A stretch of DNA of 64,000 bases from Polyodon spathula (taxonomy: Eukaryota; Chordata; Actinopteri; Acipenseriformes; Polyodontidae): positions 47,632,489-47,696,488 of the forward strand of contig NC_054538.1 in assembly GCF_017654505.1 (NCBI RefSeq). Reading direction: 5' to 3'. The notes under the pieces were generated by a model. The model was not told the origin of the DNA and did not search any database. It saw only the letters and a list, made by a program, of their open reading frames with translations. This document shows, piece after piece, positions 31,601 to 42,259 of the stretch (within the stretch, counting starts at the first letter, position 1; each line of letters starts with the position of its first letter). The position numbers were made by a program, and so were the translations under genes.

Positions 31601-33031
31601 AGACCCCTCCCCTTGTCGTCTCAGAGTTCCCTCATATTTTTCCACCCGACGCTCTCTTTTTGTTTTTCTTGGGCGGATTTTAGGGTTAAACAGGTCGGAT
31701 TGCAACGGAAAAATCTCGCCAATTGTTTTCTCCTGTTGCTTTAATTGTCCCCTGGTAGAAACTAAGACCATTTCCCGACCTAAAATACGATCAAAAAACG
31801 GCCAGTCTCTTCCCAGGAGAACAGGGTATGGTAAACATTGCGCTACAGCCACTTTAACGCAAGCTGAATAATCACCTACAATAAGTCTAACTTTAGTGGT
31901 GGGATAAACCCGAGTTTCTCCATGAATACAGGAGATAGCCACTTTACCCTGTGGCTCCCAGGCTACCCCATCCAAGAGAGCTTGCCGAATCAATGTTTGT
32001 GCACACCCAGAGTCCGCAAATGCGTAAGTACTCTTTCCCCCGACCTGTACTCTTAACTGATAAGGGCCCTCCCGACATTCCCCAGTGTTCCTACCTGTTA
32101 CTGCTGACCAGGATCTTGTCGCCAGGTCCACCTTTATTACTGGACAATTCCTGGCAATGTGTCCAGGCTCATTACATTGGTAGCACACTTGGTTAGGAGG
32201 CATCAACGGAGTTAATCTGTCCTGCGAGTCCGCGACCGGCAGGTTAGGGGGATTCTCTCTCGCCCAGGATGGGGCTAACCTCGACCTCCATGGTCTGAAG
32301 GTCCGGTTACCCCCTCTGGGCTTCATTGGTTGGTTGGTCCGAGTTAGTTTAGGGGCAGGAGTGGGGTCTGACCCGGCACCTTCGTTTGCGTCTTCGTAGG
32401 CCTCCGCCAGGAGGAGGGCATCCTCGAGAGTGGTAGGTCTATTCCTCTTAATCCACTCTCGATTCCCTGGCGGTAGTATAGACGCAAACTGTTCTATAAC
32501 TATTTTCTGCACCAGTTCTTGGGGTGTATGTTCTTCTGGCCGCAGCCACCGGGTGCACTGATCTAAAAGATATTGTCCCGCAACCCGGGGCCGCATCCCC
32601 TTGGACAGCTGGTATTCCCGAAAACGGCGCCGGTATGTTTCCTCCGTGATCCCGAGGCGTGAGAGAATGGCTTCTTTAACTTTGACATAGTCCCCTGCAT
32701 TCGTGGCCGTCAGGGCTCGATATGCTGCCTGAGCTTCCCCTGTCAGGCAGGGTGCCAATTTCATGGCCCAGTGTTCCCTAGGCCACTCTGCAGCCTCTGC
32801 CACTCTCTCAAAAGTAATCAAGAAAGCCTCGGGATCATCTTCCGAGGTCATCTTCTGAAGATTAGGCTGAGCTGCAAACATCCGGGCAACCGCTCTCTCT
32901 GATGTTGATATTGATAGTTTTTCTACCAGCTGTCCCAAGAACTGGGCGAGCTGTTCCAGGTGCCGTGTCTCTCTCTCCTCTCGCTTCTCCTCCTGCTCCC
33001 TAAACATTGTCAAAACTGTAGCTGGATCCAT
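28517..33031 (-). CDS. Gag-Pol polyprotein, order Gag-PR-INT-RT-RH (element 2)
   Basis: An unbroken frame of 1504 residues from the ATG ending at 33031 (MDPATVLTMFREQ); an in-frame ATG 18 bases upstream overlaps the primer-binding site and is less likely. Order: Gag with a Glu/Arg-rich N-terminus; knuckle CYQCNEPGHIARNC; protease ADSGCAQTLI; integrase zinc motif (GHLGTEKTQERIL ... CPECQLA), catalytic Asp in VDLVGPLEG, Asp in LTDQGTNFMS and Glu in TDGLVERFNQ; RT with YIDDVVIYSS; RNase H with LQTDASQTGLG and ITDHASLKWL. The C-terminal SECSFGSTLRGGICDE block is nearly shared with element 1. The frame continues 159 bases into the 3' LTR before a stop. All catalytic residues are in place. Confidence 0.94.
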   Translation of the reverse strand: MDPATVLTMFREQEEKREERETRHLEQLAQFLGQLVEKLSISTSERAVARMFAAQPNLQKMTSEDDPEAFLITFERVAEAAEWPREHWAMKLAPCLTGEAQAAYRALTATNAGDYVKVKEAILSRLGITEETYRRRFREYQLSKGMRPRVAGQYLLDQCTRWLRPEEHTPQELVQKIVIEQFASILPPGNREWIKRNRPTTLEDALLLAEAYEDANEGAGSDPTPAPKLTRTNQPMKPRGGNRTFRPWRSRLAPSWARENPPNLPVADSQDRLTPLMPPNQVCYQCNEPGHIARNCPVIKVDLATRSWSAVTGRNTGECREGPYQLRVQVGGKSTYAFADSGCAQTLIRQALLDGVAWEPQGKVAISCIHGETRVYPTTKVRLIVGDYSACVKVAVAQCLPYPVLLGRDWPFFDRILGREMVLVSTRGQLKQQEKTIGEIFPLQSDLFNPKIRPRKTKRERRVEKYEGTLRRQGEGSDTKVNQSLKRQGKGVGIQCNRGCEVTEVEGHVIKDTPLCVPNHWDRDIDLGYEQQNDPTLQYAWKRVRYIEGKDMQEGQPVVFPHFSVSGHLLYRITRAPGTGQLVKQLLVPRPFQSEIMRLAHDIPFSGHLGTEKTQERILARFFWPGVYGLVRKYVSECPECQLAAPKSVRPAPLVPLPIIGVPFERIGVDLVGPLEGTESGYRYILVVVDYATRYPEAVPLRSMNAIAVANELVKIFSRVGIPKEILTDQGTNFMSDCIQQLYKLLKIRSIRTSVFHPQTDGLVERFNQTLKNMLRRFVDQEKRNWAKLLPYLLFAVREVPQSSTGFSPFELLYGRQPRGILDLIREGWEEQSKESKNVVKYVLQLRDRLELVGRLAHDNLKAAQQKQQQSYNKNARIRNFRPGDKVLLLLPSSESKLFAKWQGPFQVIRAIGKVNYEIRQPGRRKESQIYHVNLLKPWKEREVHFISPVQEGEDFGPSIESESAIEVPMGEQLTPDQREEVSNLIKMFSDVFSNVPGRTHLIEHAIITPPGLRVRQRPYRIPESRRDSVRREVECMLKLGVIEPSRSEWCSPIVPIDKPDGSLRLCIDFRRVNAISKFDAYPMPRVDELLDKLGQARFISTLDLTKGYWQIPLTKASREKTAFSTPEGLFQFCTMPFGLHGAPATFQRLMDRVLQPHREYAAAYIDDVVIYSSSWREHLTRLEAVLQSLRRAGLTANMAKCAIGKEETKYLGFIMGKGRVKPLVSKVQALLDSPVPTTKTQVRSLLGLAGYYRRFIPHFSTIAAPLTDLTKKNAPNKIKWSAECQTAFESIKTNLSQAPALISPDFSREFVLQTDASQTGLGAVLSQERDGVEHPILYISRKLLPREQRYSVVEKECLAVKWAVESLKYYLLGRPFVLITDHASLKWLDTMKDSNARITRWYLALQPFAFQIRYRAGKLHQNADFFSREGGKREGLEVSECSFGSTLRGGICDESKGFRSVIQPPDSRWHQTNSGLPLPRSRDHGKSHLLRGGTLVRGGSTSM

Positions 33032-33048
33032 TTTCACTTCTGACACCA
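33031..33048 (-). promoter_or_regulatory. primer-binding site of element 2
   Basis: In element orientation TGGTGTCAGAAGTGAAA follows the 5' LTR after two bases and runs to the start ATG. The same leading TGGTGTCAGAA as in element 1 suggests both families use the same tRNA primer, probably tRNA-Leu. Confidence 0.7.
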
Positions 33049-33050
33049 CG

Positions 33051-33638
33051 TGTGAGGCGAGAGTGTATTAAATGGAATGTCCAGACAGTAATTTATGTGT
33101 ACAGAAATAAAATAATTTATTTTTATTTTCTATACACAACAAAAGGATTAAATAACAAACGAAAAACAAAATGGTGTGAGGGAAGGAGTGCAGGGGTGAA
33201 ATCCAAAACAAACTGTGATGACTCGTCTTTAATTTGTCTTCGTGGTGACCATACATAAACAAAAAAAAAGACAAAAGAAATGTTAGTGTTTCAAAAATCC
33301 CGCTGCACAAAACCAGACTCTCCCTCCACCCGTTACTCCTCCTACTTTACTTTCGGACCAACCCCGAACACAGTAGTACGTTCCCTTTAGTATGTAATGT
33401 CCCGCCTCTGTAGTCAGTGGAACACCAATCCCCAACCGACACGTGTCCTTCTCCTTCACTTGACTCCAGTGGCTGGAAGTTACATACTCGTACTTCCGCC
33501 CCTCACCAAGGTGCCGCCCCTCAAAAGATGACTTTTGCCATGGTCACGAGATCTTGGTAAGGGAAGTCCCGAGTTGGTTTGATGCCACCTACTGTCGGGA
33601 GGCTGAATCACAGACCGAAACCCCTTTGACTCATCACA
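33051..33638 (-). repeat. 5' LTR of element 2
   Basis: 588 bases, matching the other LTR except for one substitution (near 33199) and one extra A in a run near 33262. In the plus sense it begins TGTGAGGCGAGAG and ends TCATCACA. Confidence 0.95.
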
Positions 33639-33643
33639 GTTGG

Positions 33644-34600
33644 GTTATAAAAAAATATTCAAAACTTTGAACATCCCACGGAGCACCATTAAAGCCATTA
33701 ATAAAAAATGGAAAGAATATGGCACCACAACAAACGTGGCAAGAGAGGACCACCCACCAAAACTCACGGACCAGGCGCTTTGCGTGGAGCATTAATCAGA
33801 GAGGCAACAAAGAGACCAAAGATAACCCTGATGAGCTGCAAAGCTCCACAGCAGAGATTGGAGTATCTGTCCATAGGACCACTTTAAGCCGTACACTCCA
33901 CAGAGCTGGGCTTTACGGAAGAGTGGCCAGAAAAAAGCCATTGCTTAAAGAAAAAAATAAGCAAACACATTTGGTGTTTGCCAAAAGGCATGTGGGAGAC
34001 TCCCCAAACATATGGAAGAAGGTACTCTGGTCAGATGAGACTAAAATTGAGCTTTTTGGCCATCAAGGAAAACTCTATGTCTGGCGCAAACCCAACACCT
34101 CTCATCACCCCGAGAACACCATCCCCACAGTGAAGCATGGTGGTGGCAGCATCATGCTGTGGAGATGTTTTTCATTGGCAGGGACTGGGAAACAGGTCAG
34201 AATTGAAGGAATGATGGATGTCGCTAAATACAGGGAACTTCTTGAGGGAAACCTGTTCCAGTCTTCCAGAGATTTGAGACTGGGACGGAGGTTTACCTTC
34301 CAGCAGGACAATGACCCTAAGCATACTACTAAAACAACACTCGAGTGGTTTAAGGGGAAACAATTAAATGTCTTGGAATGGCCTAGTCAAAGCCCAGACC
34401 TCAATCCAACTGAGAATCTGTGGTATGACTTAAAGATTGCTGTACACCAGTGGAACCCATCCAACTTGAAGGTGGTGGAGCAGTTTTGCCTTGAAGAATG
34501 GGCAAAAATCCCAGTGGCTAGATGTGCCAAGCTTATAGATACATACCCTAAGAGACTTGCAGCTGTAATTGCTGCAAAAGGTGGCTCTACAAAGTATTGA
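33644..34600 (+). pseudogene. Tc1-like transposase, remainder (mostly open)
   Basis: After the insertion the frame gives a helix-turn-helix segment (KKISKTLNIPRSTIKAINKK), then shifts near 33780-33830. From about 33835 an open frame to the stop at 34600 covers the whole catalytic domain: first Asp in KVLWSDETKIELFG, second in FQQDNDPKHTTK, Glu in SPDLNPTENLWYDL. The protein ends IAAKGGSTKY. Only the early frameshift and the LTR insertion prevent an intact 340-residue product. Confidence 0.88.
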
Positions 34601-34824
34601 CTTTGGGGGGGGTGAATACTTATGCACGTTCAAGTTTTCTGTTTTTTTGTCTTATTTCTTGATTGTTTTACAATAAAAAACATTTTGCATCTTCAAAATG
34701 GTAGGCATGTTGTGTAAATCAAATGATACAAACCCCCAAAAAAAATCAATTTTAATTCCAGGTTGTAAGGCAACAAAATAGGAAAAATGCCAAGGGGGGG
34801 TCAATACTTTCACAAGCCACTGTA

Positions 34825-36370
34825 GCTGAGGAGGGACAAACAGTTCTGTTAACTGCAGTTTCTGGCCGTTTTTATGCAGCTGCATGTCCAGTCTGCTGAA
34901 TGTCAATGTTGCTAATTGTACAGAGACTGTTCATTTATTGAGAAATAATAGTAGGTTACAATTAACATTTTAGGAGCATATTTAGAATTAATTATTATTC
35001 TTACAAACAAATGGCATAACAAAAAAAATCCATTCCAGCGACACTCAAAACCTTACAAACTGGGCTTAATCATGATGTTCAAATGGGTGAGTAGAATGAA
35101 TAACATAATGCATTTCTGTGTATTGTGTATATAAAATGCTTGATTGATGTTTACTTTGCAGATGAATGAACTCGTTACAGTTACAAATCAGAGAGTGTGC
35201 TACCACAGTAGACTTTGTCATGGCATGATTTATATAAAAAATTTAACAAATCAGAAAAAAGACAGTATCCAAAGCCTTTTTTTAAAATAATTTACATACA
35301 GCTATGTCGGATCAGCTGGCCTTTAAAGAAACCTATATAGTATTTCCTTGTGATACAATACTGTCCGTATTCAATAAAACAAAGGCGTTATCAGTACATT
35401 AATTTGAAAACTCGGCGCCTAGCTATGGAGCCAATTGTGTATTTGAATGATCCGTATGTATATGTGCACGATATAGTGTGTGGTCTCGTCTGCTGTCATA
35501 TTGGTACATAGTGTGGCAACACCATGATAGCAGCTTAATGGGGTATGCCATTACTAATGGTGACTGTCCATCATTCTACATTCTTGCTTGGCTGTTGTGT
35601 GTAGTTTCTATATTGGTAGTGAATGTGCAGACGGTTTTGCGAGGCACAAACAGATTTGAGAATTGCTCAAAAAACTGTTATATTCCAATGTCTCGCAACT
35701 GCTTTGTGCCATTTTGGAATATCTCTCATTTTGTGCCAAAGCATTATTTTTTTGTGAGGCTCAAATTTAGCGAGGGGATTGTACGAAGATCGAAGATCGG
35801 GCCCGTTGTGTTTAATTTAATATTGCCAGCCAAGGTAACTTTGTTGGGTAGCATAAGCTGGATAATTATTATATTTATTCACTATACCTTACAATAAGGA
35901 GCGCTGTTAAATTAAAAACTTCAAGTGAAGATCAACGTGGGATAGTCAATAACTTTGATTCAAAGAGACACCACTTCCTTCTTCAAAGACACTGACAAAA
36001 CCTGGAACGGATTTGGAACTTTTAGCTAACCATTGGGATTTTTGCTACGCAAGTGGAATTCTTCATTGACTGAGTTCAGACCTGAGTTGTTGCAACCAGA
36101 CCTTTTCAACCTCCTATATTTCATCAACGGTAAATATACTATTCATTCTGGAAAAAGTTGCTTAATAGGTTAATTAAATGTATGTTTCTGTTTGAAATAT
36201 TTTCTAAAGATCTGTATTGTGTAATAAAATAATAAAATTCACACTGTCTATGGCTTGTTTTGTTTGAAAGTGGACTCTTTTGCAAGTATAAAATTCAAAG
36301 CTTTATCAATAAAAATTTAGCCAGAACTGGAAGATATTATTGGTATAGGAAGTTTACAGTGGTTAGTTAA
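34825..36370. other. unassigned AT-rich sequence, possibly part of an LTR
   Basis: No gene is recognised. A 139-codon open frame (35478-35897, plus) has no known motif. Near 36220 an 'aataaaataataaaattc' stretch resembles a polyadenylation region and lies upstream of copy 2 of the dispersed 100-bp repeat. A long terminal repeat is possible, but no paired copy is present. Confidence 0.3.
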
Positions 36371-36371
36371 T

Positions 36372-36470
36372 ATTGATCTATGGCAATGCTTGAGTAAATA
36401 ATAACTTGTGAGGATACTGGGCCATGTATAACCCTATAGACCTATAGAATGTATTTATGCATGAAAGGAT
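36372..36470 (+). repeat. dispersed 100-bp repeat, copy 2
   Basis: Matches 3890-3993 in the same orientation with roughly a dozen differences, sharing 'gtaaataataacttgtgagg' and 'gtataaccct'. The sequence after it differs from that at copy 1. Family unknown. Confidence 0.5.
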
Positions 36471-37100
36471 AATATTCAGTTTGAAGAGCAGTGTTTTTAC
36501 CTTCACAAAAGGTTGGCTGTGCCGTGCAGTTCTACAAAGGACCACCGGGGGCAATAGTAAATACAAACCTGGGTGTAGTGAAGTCAGAGGAACCTGTCTC
36601 CACAGCACCATCTGCTGGAAGCTCCCCAGCACCTGGAAAGAGAGAAAAGGGGACACAGGAACAAACCAACAAAAGGAAAAGGGAAATTAAAGAAAACAGC
36701 CAAGTACTCACCTGAGTCCCGGTGCAGAGGGTCACCTCCAGAAGGAGTCCATCCATTACGGAAGAACTGTACTGTGTTCATTTAATGAGTTATTAACTGA
36801 GAAGAACTTCTGTGTGTTTAGTTTGTTTTATTTTGTAACTACTAAAGAAACTTATTACTTGCAATTACTGTCTGGATCACATTTATCTTCACTACAATAT
36901 AGACACCTTAGCCATGTCCCAAACTACGTGAATGGACTTGTTTCACAATATATATATATATTGTTAATTACATTTGTTAATTCTCACAGATAATCTTTGT
37001 TTCTTACCCAAGTTTTACAATTAAGACACTTTTGTTTGTTCACCCACTCCTTCCTATCTCTTCTCTAGTGGGGAAAAAAACAGGCTCTTTATACAGCTGG
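36471..37100. other. unassigned sequence
   Basis: An open frame at 36491-36715 (plus, 74 codons) is rich in Lys, Glu, Pro and Ser with no known motif. The part after 36780 is AT-rich and resembles LTR 3' ends in composition only. Confidence 0.25.
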
Positions 37101-37265
37101 TGCGACGGAAATATAATAAGTTCTGGTTGGAAATCTGTCTCCCGACCTGTGAGGACACAAAGTAGTGAAAGGGAAAGTCTTTGGGCGGTCTGGCCAGACA
37201 TTTCATTTCCAGGGCCGGGAAGTCAGTCAGCCTGGAAGAAGGCAACTGCAGGAAAGTATTGACCT
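37101..37265 (+). repeat. fragment of an element 1-related LTR
   Basis: Begins TGCGACGGAAATATAATAAG and continues with 'aagttctggttggaaatctg' and a CCTGTGAGG segment, following the 5' part of the element 1 LTR with moderate divergence. It stops after about 165 bases at a minus-strand gypsy RT fragment. Confidence 0.7.
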
Positions 37266-37570
37266 GGAGGGTAAACTTTGATACTTCGTTGAGCTTCATT
37301 ACAGAACCAGCAGGTTCCATTGGTCTTAGGCACTAAAACAATGGAACTGGTCCAGTCGCTAGTGGATTCATCAATTACCCATAGGTGTAGCATTTTTATA
37401 ACATCTGCTTTTAGCCCTCATTGCTTCAGGTACCTGGTATGGTCTCATTTTTACCTTAACACCCAGCTATGTAATGATATCATGAGATACTACATGGGCA
37501 TTTCATGGCAACACAGAAAATATGCTGTTGCATCTGGTGCAAACTGCCTCCCACTTGCCTGGAAATAATT
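37266..37570 (-). pseudogene. gypsy RT N-terminal fragment
   Basis: On the minus strand the reading includes PYQVPEAMRAKADVIKML, then DESTSDWTSSIVLVPKTNGT, then CWFCNEAQR. This matches the start of a gypsy RT (usual form: MLELGVIEPSTSDWSSPIVLV). Frameshifted and cut before the catalytic YxDD. Confidence 0.6.
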
Positions 37571-39273
37571 TTTTTGGCTAATCAAAAAATATGCAGCTTT
37601 GGAAAATGTATTGCTGCCACATAGAGCAAAAATAAAAATCAGCATATATATCTTTCAAACGATATAATTATTTCATTAAAACAATATAGTTTTTTCCATT
37701 ATAACGAAATAGTTCTCTCGGAAAAACAGAAACAGAAATCAGTGTTAGCCTTGAGAACATCCCCAACAGCAGACATCTCTACTACAGCCCCCCCAATCTG
37801 TGCAAATAAGTCACACAGTCTGCTTTTAAGTAGACCTATTTATTTATGTAATACTTTAGTAACACGATGATGTAGTTAATATATACGGACACCTGTAAAT
37901 GTGGAATGTGTTTGTGTGGTGATAAATTAACTAAAAACAATGTTTGAATAAGAATTAGAAAAGTGCAATTATGAATATGAATCGAAAAATAAACTTTCTT
38001 GGTTCATTTATCTATCTATCTATCTATGTATATGCAGGTGTTTTTACTTTTATACTGGAATGTTTAAGTTTTGCGGGTAAATCATGCATTGTCATTCGTT
38101 TTTAAGTTGTTTTTGTTCAGCTCGATGTATGTTTTAAATTATGTTTATACATTAGACCTACATTCAAAGATTAAACCACTCATCTGGGTTTAAGGAAACT
38201 TTTGCATGAACTTTTTTTGTGAGTTTCTATTGATGTACTGTATGTCATTTGTTAGTGTAGTAATGTCTTATGTTTGGTGTATATTGCATATTTTACTGAT
38301 ACACTCGTATTATTTCAAGAGCAGGTTGCAGAAATATTGTTTAAAGCCTTTCTGGCATCCGTATCTTTTTATATATGTTTGTAAAGGGATTAGCAGCAAG
38401 TGAGCAGGTTTTATGTTACCCTTTACAAACCTAAAAAAAGTTTTTAGAAATCCTTTTATGACCTAAGGCCTGTTTTCCCACTTGAAATCAAAAAGCAATT
38501 ACAGTATGTGCATTGCTTTCATGTTTACTGTGATATATAAATCTTGAAATTAATGGTGTATGGTTCCTCATTGTTTATTTATTTGTTAATGGTTAAGAGT
38601 AAATTATTATGATTACATCTCTATCTGATTTTTTATTTATTTTTGTGCTAGTTTAAAACATAAGTCAAAAGGTTTAAATGTGTGTTATATTAAATCAGCA
38701 GGATCCCTGCCTCTTTAGGTCAGTGGTCTTTTTTATATGCCAGTGGAGATGTACAGTGTACCCTTATTTCAATTATCAGATTTGTTTAAAAGGGAATTTA
38801 CAAATGTCAGCATAATTATCCACATTCCTTTAATTGCATTTCAGAAATCTGCTTCAATTTATCATATTATTGTCAAAGTGTGCCTGATAAATAAATGTAG
38901 AAACAGTTTGAAAATTCCAAGAAGCATGTCATAATGTTTTTTCTTTTTAATTTGAATGCCAAAATAAAAAGCAGGGGGCAGATAAAGTTGAACTATAGGC
39001 CTAACATCCACAAACCCTACTGGAAAAAAAGTGTTAAGACCTTTTCAAATAAAGCTTCATTCTTTTTTTGTGATTTGTGGAGGTTCTATGGTATATAGAA
39101 TAACAAAACTAGAAAATGTACTAAAATGTTAAATATTAATATGCGTCTATACTTCTGAATAGTTTCTGCAACACTGTTTCAATAGTGTACCAATTTATTT
39201 TAAATGTATAGTATGTGATGCCCTATGCCTCGTTTTCCTTTAAAACATTTCCTTGCAAAGTATTATATGTCAC
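37571..39273. other. unassigned AT-rich sequence
   Basis: About 1.7 kb with no recognised gene or element. Contains a short TCTA run (38011-38027). Open frames are short with hydrophobic AT-driven translations. This could be ordinary intergenic or intronic DNA. Confidence 0.5.
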
Positions 39274-39815
39274 TGTGGACAAGTGGGTAAGTGAATGCAG
39301 GTGAAGGCAGTGCAGCGGGGTAGAAAGGACAGACAGAGAACAATTTACAGGTGCAAGGGGGTTTATTGTTTAACAATGTCCAGAGCCTTATGGCAAACAA
39401 CTGTAAATAATAAATGTTATAAAGTGACACAGCGGTGCAAAGATCGTTTCTCCGTGAAAGGGAAGTGCTGGTGTCTGGGTTTAATGCTGGCCTGTGGATA
39501 GATGTTAATAGTCATAAGAAAACAGACAAACTAACAAAACACAACACTCATGCTTTCTTTATACACTTTTAGGTTGTATTCTAACCATTTACCAAGGAAC
39601 AATCTTCTCTAATCCCCGGATGCCATGCCGTTTCTTGTTTTGATCATTGAGTTTGGGTACCATAGCTCCTCCCCTTTTCTAACCGGCCAACTTCCACCTA
39701 CCCACGGGAATAAGTTGTCAAGCCTTTTAGTCCAGGGTACTCTGTTCCCTTTACACAGCGCCATCACAGGTCAAAAGGGAGATCTAACACCAAGAATCAT
39801 TTGATCTCTGTCACA
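39274..39815 (-). repeat. solo LTR, divergent element 1-related family
   Basis: 542 bases with GTCAC on both sides (39269-39273 and 39816-39820), a clean 5-bp target duplication. In element orientation it begins TGTGACAGAGATC and contains 'acctgtgatggcgctgtgta', which parallels the 'cctgtgagggcgctaaag' of the element 1 LTR. It ends CTTGTCCACA. No internal sequence remains. Confidence 0.88.
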
Positions 39816-40161
39816 GTCACATTATATTTGTTCATTTTAAATTGTAACTTATTCTTTACAGATTTAACCATGTATGTGCCGAATGTCATTGTAAGGCACA
39901 AAACAAATATTTTCAATCTTTAATATACCAACAGTTATCAAAATACAATTTGACATACAACAATCATGACAATGTATATAGTGTTTGATATTGTTAGTTT
40001 AAGAAATTTATGACAAAATGTTAGTGTCAATCTTGTATTGAGAAAGTTTTAGGAAACCTATGTATACTCATCTAAACATTTTAAAGGTTTGCTGACTGCA
40101 AAGCTAATTCAAAGACATTCTCTAACCCACGTAGAGTTACTCATAAATTTCAATAGACATT
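39816..40161. other. unassigned sequence
   Basis: AT-rich spacer between a solo LTR and a CR1 fragment; nothing recognised. Confidence 0.5.
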
Positions 40162-41550
40162 TTAACATAAGAACATAAGAACATAAGAAAGTTTACAAAC
40201 GAGAGGAGGCCATTTGGCCCATCTTGCTCGTTTGGTTGTTAGTAGCTTATTGATCCGAGAATCTCATCAAGCAGCTTCTTGAAGGATCCCAGGGTGTCAG
40301 CTTCAGATCAGATTCAATTCTTTTAGCCTGTCTGCATATGACATGCCTTTTAATCCCAGAATAATTCTGGTCACTCTTCTTTGCACTCTTTCTAGAGCAG
40401 CAATATCTTTTTTATAGTGAGGTGGCCAGAACTGAACACAATATTCAAGATGAGGTCTTACTAATGCATTGTACAGTTTTAACATTACTTCCCTAGATTT
40501 AAATTCAACACTTTTCACAATGTATCCGAGCATCTTGTTAGCTTTTTTATGGCTTCCCCACATTGTCTAGATGAAGACATTTCTGAGTCAACAAAAACTC
40601 CTAAGTCTTTTTCATAGATTCCTTCTCCAATTTCAGTATCTCCCATATTATATTTATAAAGCACATTTTTATTTCCTGCGTGCAGTACCTTACACTTTTC
40701 TCTATTAAATGTCATTTGCCATGTGTCTGCCCAGTTCTGAATCTTGTCCAGATCATTTTGAATGACCTTTGCTGCTGCAACAGTGTTTGCCATTCCTCCT
40801 ATTTTTGTGTCGTCTGCAAATTTAACAAGTTTGCTTACTATACCAGAATCTAAATCATTAATGTAGATTAGGAATAGCAGAGGACCTAATACCTGATCGC
40901 TGTGGTACACCACTGGTTACCACACTCCATTCTGAGGTTTTTCCTCTAATCAGTACTTTCTGTTTTCTACATGTTAACCACTCCCTAATCCATGTACATG
41001 TGTTTCCTTTAATCCCTATCAGTTTGAGAATTAATCTTTTGTGCGAGATTTTATCAAAAGCTTTCTGGAAATCTAAATAAACCATGTCATATGCTTTGCA
41101 ATTATCCATTATTGATGTTGCATCCTCAAAAAAATCAAGCAGGTTAGTTAGACACGATCTCCCTTTCCTAAAACCATGTTGACTGTCTCCCAGGACCCTG
41201 TTACCATATAGGTAATTTTCCATTTTGGATCTTATTATAGTTTCCATAAGTTTGCATATAATAGAAGTCAGGCTTACTGGTCTGTAGTTACCTGGTTCAG
41301 TTTTGTTTCCCTTTTTTGTGGATCGGTATTACGTTTGCAATTTTCCAGTCTGTCGGTACCACCCCTGTGTCAAAAGACTGCTGCATGATCTTGGTTAGGA
41401 GTTTGTAAATAACTTCTTTCATTTCTTTGAGTACTATTGGGAGGATCTCATCTGGCCCGGGGGATTTGTTTATTTTAAGAGCTCCTAGTCCCTTTAACAC
41501 TTCTGCCTTGGTTATGCTAAAGTTATTTAAAACTGGATAGGAACTGGATG
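40162..41550 (-). pseudogene. CR1-type LINE ORF2 fragment with 3' end
   Basis: Minus-strand CR1 from the RT N-terminus to the tail. Frames carry KGLGALKINKSPGPDEILPI, FRKGRSCLTNLLDFFEDATS, FADDTKIGG (catalytic Asp pair) and RPHLEYCVQFWPPHYKKDIA. It is broken near 41290, 40880 and 40540, and about 270 bases between LNLF and the terminal segment are deleted near 40305. At 41550 it switches to a Tc1-like transposase at the same HMSSS position where the 1163 fragment ends. Confidence 0.88.
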
Positions 41551-42170
41551 ACATGTGGAGCATGTGGCCTGCAGATCCTTGGATGTTACTCTGGGGTTCT
41601 TTGTGTCTTCCTTGAATATTTTCTGGTTTGTTCTTGGAGAGATTTTGGTAGGACGACCGCTCCTGGGTAGAATGACTCTGGTCGAACTTTCTCCTTTTGT
41701 AGACTATCTGTCTCAGTGGATTGGTGGAGCCCCAAATCCTTAGAAATGGTTTTGTAACCCATTTTAGACTGATGAGCATCAATAACTTTTTCTGAGGTCA
41801 TTAGAGATTTCTTTTGATCATGTTTCCACACACCTGTATGGTGAAGACCAAACTCACAAAGTTTCTGATCTTTATAAATGGTGGGGCCTCACAGACTCAC
41901 CCCTGAAGATCTACCTAATTATTTAAACACACGATTCTAATTATCCCCTTAATTGAGCTGATAAAACCAGGGGTTTACTTTTTCACATACCCTGAATCTT
42001 AATTACTCATTGTTTGTCAAATTCATACAAAATTTTGTTTCAAAAGACATGGAATTGGTTAACATAACCCTACTGGATATTTAAGAAAAGACTTTTGATT
42101 CAAGAAGGCTATCATGGAAAAACTATTAAATTTCCATAATTAAAATTATGTAACACAATTTTTGTTCCTG
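41551..42170 (-). mobile_element. Tc1-like transposon, 5' part fused to CR1
   Basis: The minus strand holds a Tc1 leader and transposase N-terminus: MTSEKVIDAHQSKMGYKTIS, DLGLHQST, a shift, then FDQSHSTQERSSYQNLSKNK. The catalytic half is missing, replaced by CR1 sequence at about 41550. The outer end is near the 'ttgttcctgggtagtaagtg' motif at about 42160. Confidence 0.7.
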
Positions 42171-42259
42171 GGTAGTAAGTGTTATTTCCTAATTGCTTAT
42201 GCCTCAAAAGTATAGAAAATAAAGAGTACCAGGACTTGATGCTGGCATCCCTCAACAAT

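Larger units (their letters stand above)
28084..33643 (-). mobile_element. intact Ty3/gypsy-related LTR retrotransposon with INT before RT (Gmr1-like), element 2
   Basis: Complete minus-strand element: LTRs of 587 and 588 bp, target duplication GTTGG (28084-28088 and 33639-33643), primer-binding site and one uninterrupted gag-pol frame. Same integrase-first order as element 1 but with different LTRs and clearly diverged protein. The LTRs differ by one substitution and one A-run length change by eye, so it is probably the youngest insertion here. Confidence 0.94.
27613..34822 (+). mobile_element. Tc1-like transposon interrupted by element 2
   Basis: Terminal inverted repeats begin CAGTGGCTTGCGAAAGTATT at 27613 and end at 34822 with the complementary sequence; TA flanks both ends (27611-27612 and 34823-34824). 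Subtracting the inserted LTR element and one TSD copy leaves about 1.65 kb, a normal Tc1 length. The insertion lies near codon 22 of the transposase. Confidence 0.92.

Noticed and set aside
35478..35897. 139-residue plus-strand frame as a membrane protein gene
   Set aside because: Its hydrophobicity follows from AT-rich sequence, and no splice signals, homology or promoter features support it. An LTR-like context is at least as likely.
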